Shown here piece after piece: positions 38,031 to 49,211 of a stretch of 64,000 nt of DNA (the first letter of the stretch is position 1; each line of letters opens with the position of its first letter). The notes below the pieces were generated by a model that had not been told where the DNA came from, searched no databases, and saw nothing but the letters and a program-made list of their open reading frames with translations. The DNA comes from Hypomesus transpacificus (lineage: Eukaryota > Chordata > Actinopteri > Osmeriformes > Osmeridae): assembly GCF_021917145.1 (NCBI RefSeq), contig NC_061061.1, positions 13,456,908 through 13,520,907 of the forward strand. Reading direction: 5' to 3'. A program made the translations under genes and the position numbers.

Positions 38031-38547
38031 ATGAACAACCTGTGATGATATGAAGATGTCTGCTCTTTTCTAGCAAAAGTTACAGAGGGGATACACATTA
38101 TATCATGCAGCTTTTTCACCGGTTTGACCCCCTTCCCTAACATGCAAAGGGTCTGTCAATTGACACAGAAGTAACAGAGGGGATACACATTATATCAGGC
38201 CGTTTTTTCACCTGATAAAATGTGTACCCCCTCCCCTAACATGCATCTGTCCTGCCATCATGTGTATTATTTTCTGTGTTCTTTTGGTCACAATGAACAA
38301 CCTGAGATAATATGGAGATGTCTGCTCTTTTCTAGCAAAAGTTACAGTGGGGATACACTTTACATCAGGCCGTTTTTCACCTAATATAATGTGTACCCCC
38401 TCTGTAACTTCTGTGTTCATTGACAGACCCTTTGCATTTTAGGGGAGGGGGTACACATTATATCAGGTGAAAAAACGGCCTGATATAATTTGTATCCCCT
38501 GATTCCTCTCTGTAACTTTTGCTAGAAAAGAGCAGAAATCTCCACAA
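38031..38547. repeat. Foldback array of direct and inverted repeats
   Basis: The unit starting AGATGTCTGCTCTTTTCTAG occurs near 38053 and 38315 in direct orientation and near 38510-38543 inverted. A hairpin module (38179-38230: GGGGATACACATTATATCAG paired with CCTGATAAAATGTGTACCCC) recurs as its near-exact reverse complement at 38447-38499. Copies of ACAGACCCTTTGCAT-type sequence appear in both orientations. The region can therefore fold at several scales. Confidence 0.75.
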
Positions 38548-39939
38548 ATAAACATAATTATGTAGATAAATGAGTCCCTTGTTACTATGGAAAACCCTGT
38601 TGAGTCCGCCCACCCCTACCATAAAGCAAGTTTATTTAAGTAATGGTAAATATGCCTTCAGGTTTATGTCCGTTAGTCTGACTAATTTAAAATTGATTTG
38701 GTTATATTAAGCCAGTTAAATTTAGTTCAAGCTCAGTAAAAATTTGATTACGCATTTCATATTTTATGTTCAGAAATACCAGTGGTCTGTTTTGTTAATC
38801 CGAATTGCCTGTGCATGCGCGGGGTTCATTACTTACAGTAAAAAGTATATAGCCTAACTGGCTAAATGATGGTGCAACGTGCATGGCTACAATGACGAAT
38901 ACCACATGCATGTATACTGCTTGTTTGAATACTGCTTGTTTTGTACTGATCTTTCTACAATAAAAATCATTCTTAAAAAAGAAAATACCACATGCATGGC
39001 TAAAAAATAAACACGAGGAGTAATAAAATGTGCATGGTTTACATAAGCGACATTAAGCAATAACATTGGTATGAGTATGTAAAAACATTAGTGGTATTAT
39101 CATGCAACCTTTATTTTTCCTTTGAAATTGCCTGAATTGTTATTTGTAGCCCTAATCATATTTCTCTGCTTGGACAGAAGATGGTAAAAAATAATGTTGG
39201 ACATGTTCATTTGATGATCGGTGTTCTAGCCCTAAATGCAACAAAAGTATTATAGCAGTAGGCTCTATCTCACTAATCTAAACATTTATAAACTTTACTG
39301 TAATTTGTATAACTCACAGGGAAACAATTCCCATTTTGTTTTTGTCTGGGGAGTGTCACTTTAGCACCTACCTCTTGACCCAATTTTAAACAGCTGAATA
39401 TAGGCCCTTCAGGAACAACAAGGGCCGAAACCTGAGAATCAGTGTACATGTAAGAGTAGACATCTTGGCTTTGGGTGACACTGACTCAGCCAGGCCTACT
39501 CAGACTCGACCAAAAAAAAGAAAATTGGACATTGAAGTGGCTCTCAATCTAGCCTGTCCTTGCTGCTTGCTTATTCGTGCACAGTGAACATCCAAACTAT
39601 ATCCTGTCAGTGGAAGAAAGCCTGAAAGAAGAAACTGTTTCACAGACCACATACCAAGTCTTGCTTCGAGAAGATCTTTGACATTTGTTAGAGAGAAAAA
39701 CAGTAAAAAGTGAACCCCCTTGGATATTTCTTCTATGGGAGTTTTTGAGCTGACCTGACCCTCTTGGACTAAAGGAAATTAAACCCAACAGACTTGATTG
39801 TGTAGCCACATGGACTAGCAGCCAGCCTATTTTTACCTGTTGTCATCCCCTTCTTTGTCTGTGGTGTGTACATGAGTGTGGTGTGTATATGTGTGAGTGT
39901 CTATTGGCATCGTCAAGAGTGGCCTCCTGCTTGGCAGTG

Positions 39940-39989
39940 ATGCCTACAGGGAGGATCGTGCTGGTTCCTGTCATACTCCTGGTGCTGCA
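39940..39989 (+). CDS. scn1b: Candidate scn1b first coding exon (signal peptide), phase unresolved
   Basis: ATG at 39940 opens a typical signal peptide, MPTGRIVLVPVILLVL, running into a consensus donor CA|GTAAGT. It lies 2.7 kb before the next scn1b exon and on the same strand, where SCN1B exon 1 should be. However, it ends in phase 2 while the next exon begins in phase 1, as does human SCN1B. Direct splicing would break the frame. A one-base sequence error, an unseen micro-exon or a different first exon would explain it. Confidence 0.4.
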
Positions 39990-42662
39990 GTAAGTAATTA
40001 ATGAATTTCCTTGCAATGGCAGTGCCATCTAGAAAGCCCTGGTACATGTACGCTCTCACTATGTTTCCTGTTGGTGCCCAGACAGGTGGCTACCACTGCT
40101 AGCCCTGCAGTGGTTTACTTAATATCAAAGGAGGGGAAGGGAGGGATGGTTGAATCGGTTGGCTGCAATTATCAAAATGGTTGGATCCATTAGTTTTTTT
40201 TTTCTCTTAAATTATCTGGGTCGTTTACTAAAAGCATGGGAAGCAGTCAGAAAGTGCCGCTGTTTAGAAAAAGCATGGCCACTATGCTTTGTGGATGGCA
40301 AAATGAGAACTTGCACAAAATATGCAAAGGATTGAGTTTGAGAGAAAAAAGAAGCATGCAATTTAGTTGGTGTGGCCAATTGTGCTTGTGTAGCATATGT
40401 TAACCTATTGTGTAAATAGGTTAGCATCGTTTTTTAGCAGCAGCTTGATCACTCAGAATTAGCCTTAAGTGACACAAGTAGTATGGAGCCACTTATTAAG
40501 AGAAGTGAGTTGAGGAGTAAAATGAGGGTGAATCTAAAAGGTCTATTGAGGAACAATTACTCAGAAGAGTGACACAAAGTGCAATAGATACAGAATGCAC
40601 TGTAGGGATTACACGTGTGTGACCATAAAAACGACAGGGTCATCCAGACCCATACAAATATTGGATTGCAGCCTGAGAATAGGAGGTTATTATTAATGAC
40701 TATGGGTCTTCACACTATTCTACATCATGCCTAAAAAAGCAAAACACATACTGAGGCAGTTCTCTTTCTGCTTTAGTTTATTCCTTTTTCCCTCTCTTAT
40801 TTATCCCTCTTTCCAGGGTAATCCTTTTAAAAACTATATCCTTGTGTATACTGACCTCTGCAGCTGACTACTCATCATGATTAAACATGCAATATTATAA
40901 ATTAATGTAAACGTTTTGAGCTAGCCTTCTGATTTGTTAAGACTCTGGCATAAATACCTAGCAGTGCGTCATAATTTATTTTCATATAAATTTGTTTTAT
41001 CTACCAACCAAGTTTTTGTCTCTTTTTTCATCTTACTTTTAATTCCAAATTGCATTTAGTTCTGGGATAAAAAATACTGTGAATGAGCCCAATGGTGAAA
41101 ATGAAAAGACTATGGATGTGTCAAACAGCAACACAGTGCTATGTTTGTCTTTGTTGGTTAAAATGGAGATGTCTTAGATGTTTCGCATTTTCCCAGATTG
41201 TCTGTTGTTGGCCTCAAACATAAATCCCTCAGAGTGTATCCCTCTAATCTGTTTTGTCTTATTTGTTGTGGAACTGAATCTCAGATGCCCCTCATTACAC
41301 AATGGATGTTGCCAACTACGTGTGATTTTGTCATATTAATATATCTCTGTGCAGTTAAGTGGTAGTTATGTCTTTGGATGAAAGGTACTTACTGTACTCT
41401 CATCTCGTGCTGTTGATTGAACAGTCAGCAGCATCAAGTTCTCCCCACTGTGTGTTTTCTCCACTCCATCCAAAATAAAACCTCCCATGACATATGCTAT
41501 CTTTGTGTATATCTCTCTTTTGTTAAGATAGCTGTGTCATACACCTTTCACACCAAGCGCACAGTCCCATTGAAATGAAGAATGGGCATGTGTCATGTGG
41601 TATCATTAATCTTCTACAGCACCAAGGTCTATGCCAAACATTATGTTGCTGTCCTTCGTAGCTGATGTCAAATTGATGTGTTCTTAACTTTCTCTAACCT
41701 TCCCTCCATGTTTCCTTCTCTCCACTCTGCAGTGTGTCAGTAAGCATTCAACCTCTCTTTCTGCTTGGTTAGAAATGACTGTTAGTGTGCAAGGATTGTT
41801 AACTCTCTCTTACTCTCTCCTTTTTCCTTCCCTTCCTCTCTGTCATCCCCTCATTCTCTGCAGTGAGGCAGAGTTTTTCAGTGTTACTACATTTTTATGC
41901 ACAGTATTTAATGCAATACCTGACTGTGAAAACTCAACCAAACTACAGTGCAGTTGACTTTGGCAGTCACTGTGCATCTGTCAGATTGTGCACTTTGATT
42001 CCTATCCCCCTCCTCCCCCATTTGTACCTGAAAACCCATGCATCTCCAGAGGTCAAAATAGCACAAGATGATTGGTTGAGAGCGATGCAGATGCCTTTAT
42101 CGAAACTGCCTGGGTGCAGTGTGAGAGAGAAACTCTTGGGAGTTGCAGGTGTGTTACTAGCTAATGACGAGTATGTGACTTTATGACGGCATATATAGAG
42201 CATCTATATATGAAATTATATCAACCTGTGGACAGGTTGCCAGGAAAACAGTAGCATTGCTCGATATTGCTTGACGGTTTATTTACCCTTTGCTTTTGGA
42301 TTGCGGTTACAAGTTTGAGGTGTAATATCAAGAATTAATTAGTCATTCAAAGAACAATAAAAAGCACAATAAACAGGCAGAGAAATTATGAGTGGAAATA
42401 CAACTAAACTCCCCCCCAAAATGAAGCTATGGTCTGAAATAACAAGCATGTTGTGAGTGACAGAAGCAAGCACACAAAGAAAGATTGATCAGATTTATCT
42501 TCACAATCTATTTGTAAAATCAGTTATTCCTTAATTTGGGTACTATTTTATAGTATTCTTAAAGCTAAGAATTACCACCACTTTTGGTGGTCACTTCACT
42601 TCGTCTTTCTTCATTGGTATAACCTAAAAACCTAGCATCCTTTCCTGTACTTTCCTCTCCAG

Positions 42663-44527
42663 CTGGACTGTGCCATTCGGCCTGTGTGGAAGTGGAGTCC
42701 GACACGGAGGCAGTGGCTAACAAGGGCTTCAAGATGAGGTGCATCTCCTGTAAGATGAAAAATGAGGTGCCTGCCACTGCCACTGTCGACTGGTACTTCA
42801 TGGCTAAGGGAGAAAGCAAGTTCACACATGTGAGTCCTGGTCAAATTGATTTTCAAATGTTTCCAAGGGCATGAGACGTCATTTTTTGTAGGTTCCCTTG
42901 TAGGCTTTTGCAGAGATAATATATCTATTATAATGTAATATATCTAGAATAAGATGTGAAGCTAATTTGTGTTCTGAGGGGGGCTGAATATGAGGCACCT
43001 CTATCAAGTATATCGCACTGTAGTGCAATAGAACCTTTACCCCTCTTTTTCTCCTCCCCAGATTTACAGCTATGAGGATGAGGTGGGTGACATCACGGAT
43101 GAACGTTTCTACGAGCGCCTGGACTGGAACGGCAGCAAAAGGACCCAGGATCTGCAGGATGGCTCCTTATACATTCTCAATGTGACTTTCAATGACATTG
43201 GCACATACCGCTGCTTCTTCAACCGCATCCTCACTTTCCCAAACTATGAGTTCCATACCAACGCCACCAAGATCATCCACATCAACGTGGTGCCACGACG
43301 TAAGTAGCCTATTGGCACTCTGTCAGGAGAGACTGTTAAAGATATCATGGTAGCCAGGTTTAATTTGGGCTTTCAAAAGCCTTCCTTAAGGCACTTACAG
43401 CAGAATCAACAATCTGGAATGGGTGTTTAGGAATAATAATTGACTCAGACTGTATTTGCTTTTTAGATCATTTGTGGTACATTTAAAAAAGATGTGAATT
43501 GGGCTAGAACTGGATGCGTGTTTTGATAGAAGTGGTAAAAAACTACAATACATGATAGAGGTATCATATTAAATTTACAAACATATCTTATTAATAGAAT
43601 AAACACAAAATATATATTGAAACAAATAAATACACATGGATATAATTTGTTTGGCAACAAAGTCCTGTTTCTGTTGATGTTATTGACAGCAAATTTAAAG
43701 GCAAGCTCTTCGGAACTGACAAATGGAACCGGTCCTTCAGTTTGTTCGAAAATCCCCCCTGCAAAAACAAAGGAGAAAGTTGCCTTAGCAATTACACAAA
43801 CTCTTACTGGGGAGTCAGATGGCTGAGCGGTGAGGGAGTCGGGCTAGTAATCAGAAGGTTACCGGATCGATTCCCCGCCGGGTCAAATGATGTTGTGTCC
43901 TTGGGCAAGGCACTTCACCCTACTTGCCTCGGGGAGAATGTCCCTGTACTTACTGTAAGTCGCTCTGGATAAGAGCGTCTGCTAAATGACTAAATGTAAA
44001 TGTAATTGCACAATTTAGTGTCAAGATATGAATGTACAATGTTATGAGCATGAAATTAGTGAATTAGTTGTAGGTACAAAAAATTATGTAGTAACAAGAT
44101 GCATGATCCTTCCCCCAAAGTCACCAGGGGCATGGCATCCATATTGTCGGAGGTGATGATGTACGTGTTCCTCATTGCTGTGCAGTTTTGGCTTTTGGTA
44201 GAGATGGTTTACTGCTATAGGAAGATAGCAGCTTCTGGGGAAGAGGCCTTGAGAGACAGCGCGTGAGTAGCTTCACAAAAATTCAGCCTCTTATGTATCA
44301 ATAATTTACCCTTAGTGATATCTACTGAACCGGTCCCTATGAGTGGCTTCTGTTCATACCTCTGTTCACTTTTTCTACTTAACTCTCCCTGTATGTTCTG
44401 TTTTTAACATCCTTTTCTTTCACAACTGCTTTCCCTTCTCTCTCTCTCTCTCTCTCTCAGGGCGGAGTACTTAGCTATTACTTTGGAGATTAAAGAAAAT
44501 TGTGCAGGGGTACAGGTATCAGAGTAG
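42663..44527 (+). CDS. scn1b: Voltage-gated sodium channel beta-1 subunit
   Basis: Four exons (42663-42829, 43062-43299, 44121-44262, 44461-44527) join in frame and encode all of the protein beyond the signal peptide. SCN1B is a single-pass subunit that tunes sodium channel gating and acts as an adhesion molecule. The ectodomain is a V-type immunoglobulin domain starting [11 protein letters not shown], with RCISCK and GTYRCFF holding the disulfide cysteines and several N-glycosylation sites (NGS, NVT, NAT). [20 protein letters not shown] is the membrane helix. The tail keeps AEYLAIT, whose tyrosine matches the human ankyrin-regulating Tyr, and ends [10 protein letters not shown]. Exon phases match human SCN1B. 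The last acceptor follows a long CT run (about 44438-44458). A SINE lies about 120 bases before exon 4. Reading through the intron at 43299 stops after two codons. Confidence 0.93.
43800..44003 (+). mobile_element. tRNA-derived SINE in scn1b intron
   Basis: The head GTCAGATGGCTGAGCGGT resembles a leucine-type tRNA 5' half and includes an A box. GGATCGATTCCCCGCC gives the B box. The body and GATAAGAGCGTCTGCTAAAT tail match the copy at 11752. AATTACACAA on the left (43790-43799) and AATTGCACAA on the right (44004-44013) look like a ten-base target duplication with one mismatch. It sits in the same orientation as the gene, just upstream of the exon that encodes the membrane helix. Confidence 0.88.
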
Positions 44528-45652
44528 AGCTGGTATGTCTGTTTTCAAACTGTGACTGAAAACTCTGCTCTGTCAATTTTCTTTTTTTTGTCTTCCCATA
44601 CTCACTTCTGCATAGTTGTTGATTGACTGTTCTTTGTTATCTTTTAAGAAACGGAAGTCCTCGACAACCAGCCAACAACTTTGATGTTCATGTGAGATTT
44701 ATTTTCAGTGAGACAATGAACAAACTGACCAACATTTTTTATTACAGGTTATGCTGATCTATCAGTTAGATATTAGAGAAAGTTGTAATGAGAAATTTTA
44801 TTAAATCATCAACATAATACTCTGACACTCTATTCTTTACTTGAATTATCAGAATCATGACAACCTGTCATGGACCATATATTTATAATGGTTGATTCAG
44901 AAAAGTTTGCTTATCTATGATTGAATATCCGTATTAAATAGTAAATTATATTAATCCAATACATAAATGTACATAATTAAACACTGAACAGATTAGAAGC
45001 ATCAATTATATGCACTAGTTGTAATTGTACATATAGGCAATCTTGTTTCTGTCTGACAGCATGTATCTACTAGTCAAAGCACAACTGTTACTAAATGTTT
45101 GTCACTTTTCCTTGCAGATCACACTTTTGAAGACAAAACGCATACGCATCACCTTTTGTAGTGTGGGTACTATACAAGTTCAACCTTACTAGCTTTTCTG
45201 TCTATCCATAACTACAGTGAATACATAGTTGTAATCAGTAATTATAGAGAATACACACTTAATCAGTGACTATCAATTTTAAATGCATCTTATCGAACAG
45301 CAATCTGACCAAGCTGCAAAAGACAAATGGCACATCTACTTGTTTCACTTAGCTGTTCCATCTCCAACAAAGTTACTGATGGTATAAGTTAATCAGTGTT
45401 CTATGACAGCATTTTGAAATTACTAACTTTTTGTTTTCCTTTATAAAGTGAGCTCCCCTTTTTTACTTTGCTTGACTAAGAAATGATGCGGGCATTCAGA
45501 TGGGATTTGAAGACAAAGATGTATTCTTCCCCAGTAACTTATTATTATAAGCATTCTAGTTTATAATTTTATCGTTTTATCTTCAATGTATTCTGACAAC
45601 TTTAGGATGAGTAGGGCATGTGCCAGTATTTGACTCTTCCATGGGCAATCAG

Positions 45653-45847
45653 CAGAGATGGCCCAAGGCATAAGCAAACTAAGATGCTGCTTAGGGCCCC
45701 TGTGACCACCAGAGGGCCCCCAAGAGCACAAAATTATAGCTTAATAAAAATAAAAATACATAAATATATAATTATGCCCCTCGGCATCACCAAGGGGCCC
45801 CCAAATCAATTTTGCTTAATGTCCCATAAAGGCTTGGGCGGGCCCTG
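45653..45847. mobile_element. hAT-type MITE, 195 bp
   Basis: Imperfect terminal inverted repeats run from CAGAGATGGCCCAAGGC to the reverse complement of CAGGGCCCGCCCAAGCC. GCAATCAG (45645-45652) and GCAGTCAG (45848-45855) flank it as an 8-base duplication with one change. The inside is rich in GGGCCCCC-type sequence on both strands. No coding frame. Confidence 0.65.
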
Positions 45848-47218
45848 GCAGTCAGACATGATAACCTCCTGGTAAAGAGGAAGAGGTAATACACAAGTGG
45901 TGTTTCACATTGACCGGTTATCAGGACACCAGTCTGACTATTAGTTTATGATGGTAGCAATTTTTTGCTAACCAACATATCTTGTTATGCCAGACAACGG
46001 TCTCTCTGACTGAGTCTTGTCAGTGATTTGAAGGATATCACTGTACAATTAACAGGCGACTAAGCTGTTAAATTAACTCCAAGATAATTCTCCAGGATCC
46101 GAACGGTGAAATTCCACAATAAATTATATTCATAAATTTAAAAAATGCATGATGTGTGTAGAACATTTCTGATCAGCTCAACAAACTAGGGAGACTCCCT
46201 CTGGACTGAGCACCAACAATGTTGTAATATCATTCTGTCCCACTGTGTAGATGTGGTTATGTTGCTTCCTAACGCCAACATACTCTCAAATTAAAGTTTA
46301 CTGTTGCATTGTGTGTACTTTATTCAAAAAAAATCTTTCACAAAACAGATGATGGATTAATTCTCAAATTACATAAAATTATCATAGCTATACCCATATT
46401 CATACCCAAAGTACATTTGAACTATGTAGCTACAGAGACAGTAAGTGGGACTTGGGTCTATAGTGCCACAACATTGAAAATATAGAGTCAAGTAGTACTT
46501 TATTAATCCAAAGCAAAAAAATGCAGTTATTGCAATGATGGGATGTGTTGGGACTCCTGCAGCCAGAAGGGTTACCCCTTTATCCATCCCGCGGTGCTTC
46601 TTCGCCCCTCGCTCCCCAGCGGTGTTAAGACCTCCCTCTTCAAGTACACGCCTCTCAGTCACCGCAGTCCTTCTGACATGCTCTGAAATTCAAACCTTTC
46701 CTGATCACTTAACCAAATATTAAGTATCTCTCAAACGGATGACTGGTGGCCATATGCAACGTATCACACATTTCCTTATACGGGCCATGAGTGTGCCACG
46801 TGACCCACACTGAAGAGAGCAACTAGTCAGACCTGAGGGGGTCCGTTATAGTAAAAGACAAAACAGGGTATTCATACCTAAAAGCTTAGGCTGAATTTAA
46901 AACATTGCATGTTCTAAAAACACAAGTGTCTGAGTCATAATTTCTTTATTATTCATTATATAAGGCCACTCTGGACTGTGCAGATTTCATTAAGAAACTA
47001 TAGCAAAAAAGTCACACTATCCTGAACTGTAAATCAACATCCCTGTGGAGTGTTGGTCACACTAACAATGAACTAAAGAGCACACACATACAGCAAACAT
47101 AGTTGCTTAATCTGTTCAAATATATAGAGCGGATTAAGCATCCTTAACCACACCTAAATTTGAACACATTTTTTGGGGCATATCCGTGTTGATTTATCAG
47201 ACCGGCCTACCAAGGCTT

Positions 47219-47514
47219 TAGTTGTATGCATAAGTTTGGCCTCCATTTGAGATAATTTGCCTTTTAAAACCTTACATACTGAATTTAGTCTTAGTCCTCT
47301 ACACACAATATCACATATAAACAAAGTAAAAACATAACATTCATAGGTCAGACTTCTGGAAGTTAACACATGGAAGATATGTCTGCCAAGTACTAAACAC
47401 GATTTAAATAATGTTTCAAAACAATAAACATTTTGTAAATTTGGATTTCAAGTCATAAGGTTTAGAACGGCTCATTATTTTTGAAAGGGTTCACAAACTT
47501 TTGCATACAGCTGT
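47219..47514. mobile_element. Possible Tc1/mariner-type MITE
   Basis: GTTGTATGCATAAGTTTGG on the left matches the reverse complement of the right end, GCTGTATGCAAAAGTTTGT, with a few changes. TA dinucleotides at both edges fit a TA target. Boundaries are approximate and there is no transposase. Confidence 0.4.
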
Positions 47515-48443
47515 ATGTGTTATGCATATTTGTTATGCATATTCAGATTACATACAAACTGGTAATGCTGTTGAATGAATTCAGGCTGAAATGTTGTGAA
47601 AAGTGGACTATTTTAAACAAATGTAGTTTTTATACGTTTCCATAACGTGTCACAGGTAAATAGAACAACGGACTGGAGACAAGCCATTAACATGCATAGA
47701 TAAAACATTGAAGAAAAAAACAAGAAAAAAACCCAATGAAATAATGGACAGCATTGCTTGCAACGTCATTTGTTACCATTTTGACTGATTTGCCTATTAT
47801 ATAGCAGCACTTTCTCCGTAATAGGAGTCAAAAGGAATGCTGCGGTTGCTTTACAAAGAAACCCAAACATGCAAACAGCGTTGATGTAAATGAAAAAATT
47901 ATAAAGAAAATATTTTTTAGCTTTCAAAGCACATTGGTTGCATGGCATGAAGTTGTCGACAGCTAACTGGCAAATATATGTGTCACAATGTTCCCTTATT
48001 ACAGTACTTCCCTTATGTACTGGCCACAAGTCAACCATGCCCATTACTAGACTTCATCCCTACTTGTCAGCAAATTCTGTCAGTAAATTCCACACCGTAA
48101 AATTAAAGAAAACGTAATGTGGCATTGGACTTCATTAACGGAGATGCACTAATCTAAAGAGACTGAAAGTAAAAGTCATTAGGCAAAAGACTGCAATCGA
48201 CTTCTTCCACCTGATTATTATAAATCAGTGCTGATAAATTAATCATTTGAGGAGAGATTAAATGTTTAAACCAGCATAACATAACTAAACTAAGATGTAA
48301 TAAAGTGTCTTATTGATCTCATGGAATTAAACAAAAAATAACAGCATACACCAGTAAACAATGAAGTACACAATAGATAGCCTGCTCATCGGAAGGCAAA
48401 TCATTGATAATTTTTACCCAAGCCCACTCTTACAAAGGCAATA

Positions 48444-48453
48444 TTTATTTATT
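48444..48453 (-). other. Candidate b4galt3 polyadenylation signal
   Basis: Two overlapping AATAAA motifs on the minus strand, about 760 bases past the b4galt3 stop. Plausible but unproven. Confidence 0.35.
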
Positions 48454-49211
48454 TTTAAACATAGAAAATACCATGGTTGTAGATGGAGAAGATGATAAGG
48501 AAAAACATGCTGTTTTGATTGTACTGTACTGACAACCATAAAGAGCAAATGAGCTGTATGTCTGCACTATTGTGTTAACAGGAAGGTTGAAATGACATAT
48601 CCTCTTTGATACGAGGAACTGCAACTGCATTAGGCTGCAACTCAAGACACCCCACAGCATGGTTCCAAAAGTCAGAATTCACCACATTTGCTACAGTATC
48701 AAACTTCTACGCTATAAAAATAACAAATGCTATTGAATTTTTGAAAAAACACAACAATCCCTCTACCACCTATAATCGTACAAAATATAAGGTAATTGTG
48801 TGAGGACAAAAAAAAAAAAAAATGTATTCTAAGGCAACTTCAGGTTCAAAAAGTGGCTGTTTAACTGCGCTGCAGAGAAATAAACACAGGCAAAGTCAGT
48901 TTGTCCTCTACTGTTCCCTTAACAACCCACAGCAGAGTAGTCATCAATGGCCAGTAGTAGAGTCAGGGTGAGGTGACCCCAATCCCTCTTTCATCTTGAT
49001 ACAACTGACGGTGTAAGTTGCAGTTTTTCAATTACAGAAAACTACAGAAAAGGCAATGTGTCTATCATGGAATCCAGCACACCAAGGGAAAAGTTTTTGA
49101 TAGGAGTCAGTGGTCAAGAAAAGGACAGGTTTTTTTCAAGGTAACAGGCATGTCCCACACACCAGGTAATAAGTCACAGGTGTAATGGGATATAGATTTG
49201 GGGGTAGGAGT

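Larger units (their letters stand above)
37620..38618. mobile_element. Non-autonomous hAT-like DNA transposon, 999 bp, with exact target duplication
   Basis: The element starts TAGGGGTGTGCG and ends with the reverse complement of TAGGGGTGGGCG, giving 12-base terminal inverted repeats with one mismatch. CCATAAAG stands on both sides (37612-37619 and 38619-38626), a perfect 8-base duplication as hAT transposases make. The left end reads on with CGATACTGCAACATTTGG and GGTATCGATCCGATACC, as in short repeats common in fish. No transposase frame is present. Inside are a SINE-like tail (about 37800-38030) and a foldback array (38031-38547), so it is a composite or carries nested insertions. Confidence 0.8.
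37145..39939. other. Intergenic between lsr and scn1b, divergent promoters
   Basis: lsr and scn1b start away from each other across this stretch. About 1 kb of it is a hAT-like element (37620-38618). The remainder is AT-rich with no supported gene or clear core promoter. Confidence 0.5.
44528..49211. other. Convergent 3' flanks of scn1b and b4galt3
   Basis: AT-rich intergenic DNA and untranslated sequence without a supported gene. It holds two small transposon-like elements (45653 and 47219). A patch near 46490-46700, starting with GTAGTACTTTATTAATCC, resembles the 3' tail of a fish LINE but is too short to class. Confidence 0.5.

Noticed and set aside
38031-38547. CRISPR-like array
   Set aside because: Units are inverted and nested, without regular spacers, and the genome is a vertebrate's.
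43800-43890. tRNA gene
   Set aside because: A-box and B-box-like sequence is present, but it continues into a SINE body and tail and is repeated at 11752.
46369-46723. 97-residue minus-strand frame and its opposite near 46.5 kb
   Set aside because: The sequence looks like a decayed repeat tail; no recognisable protein.
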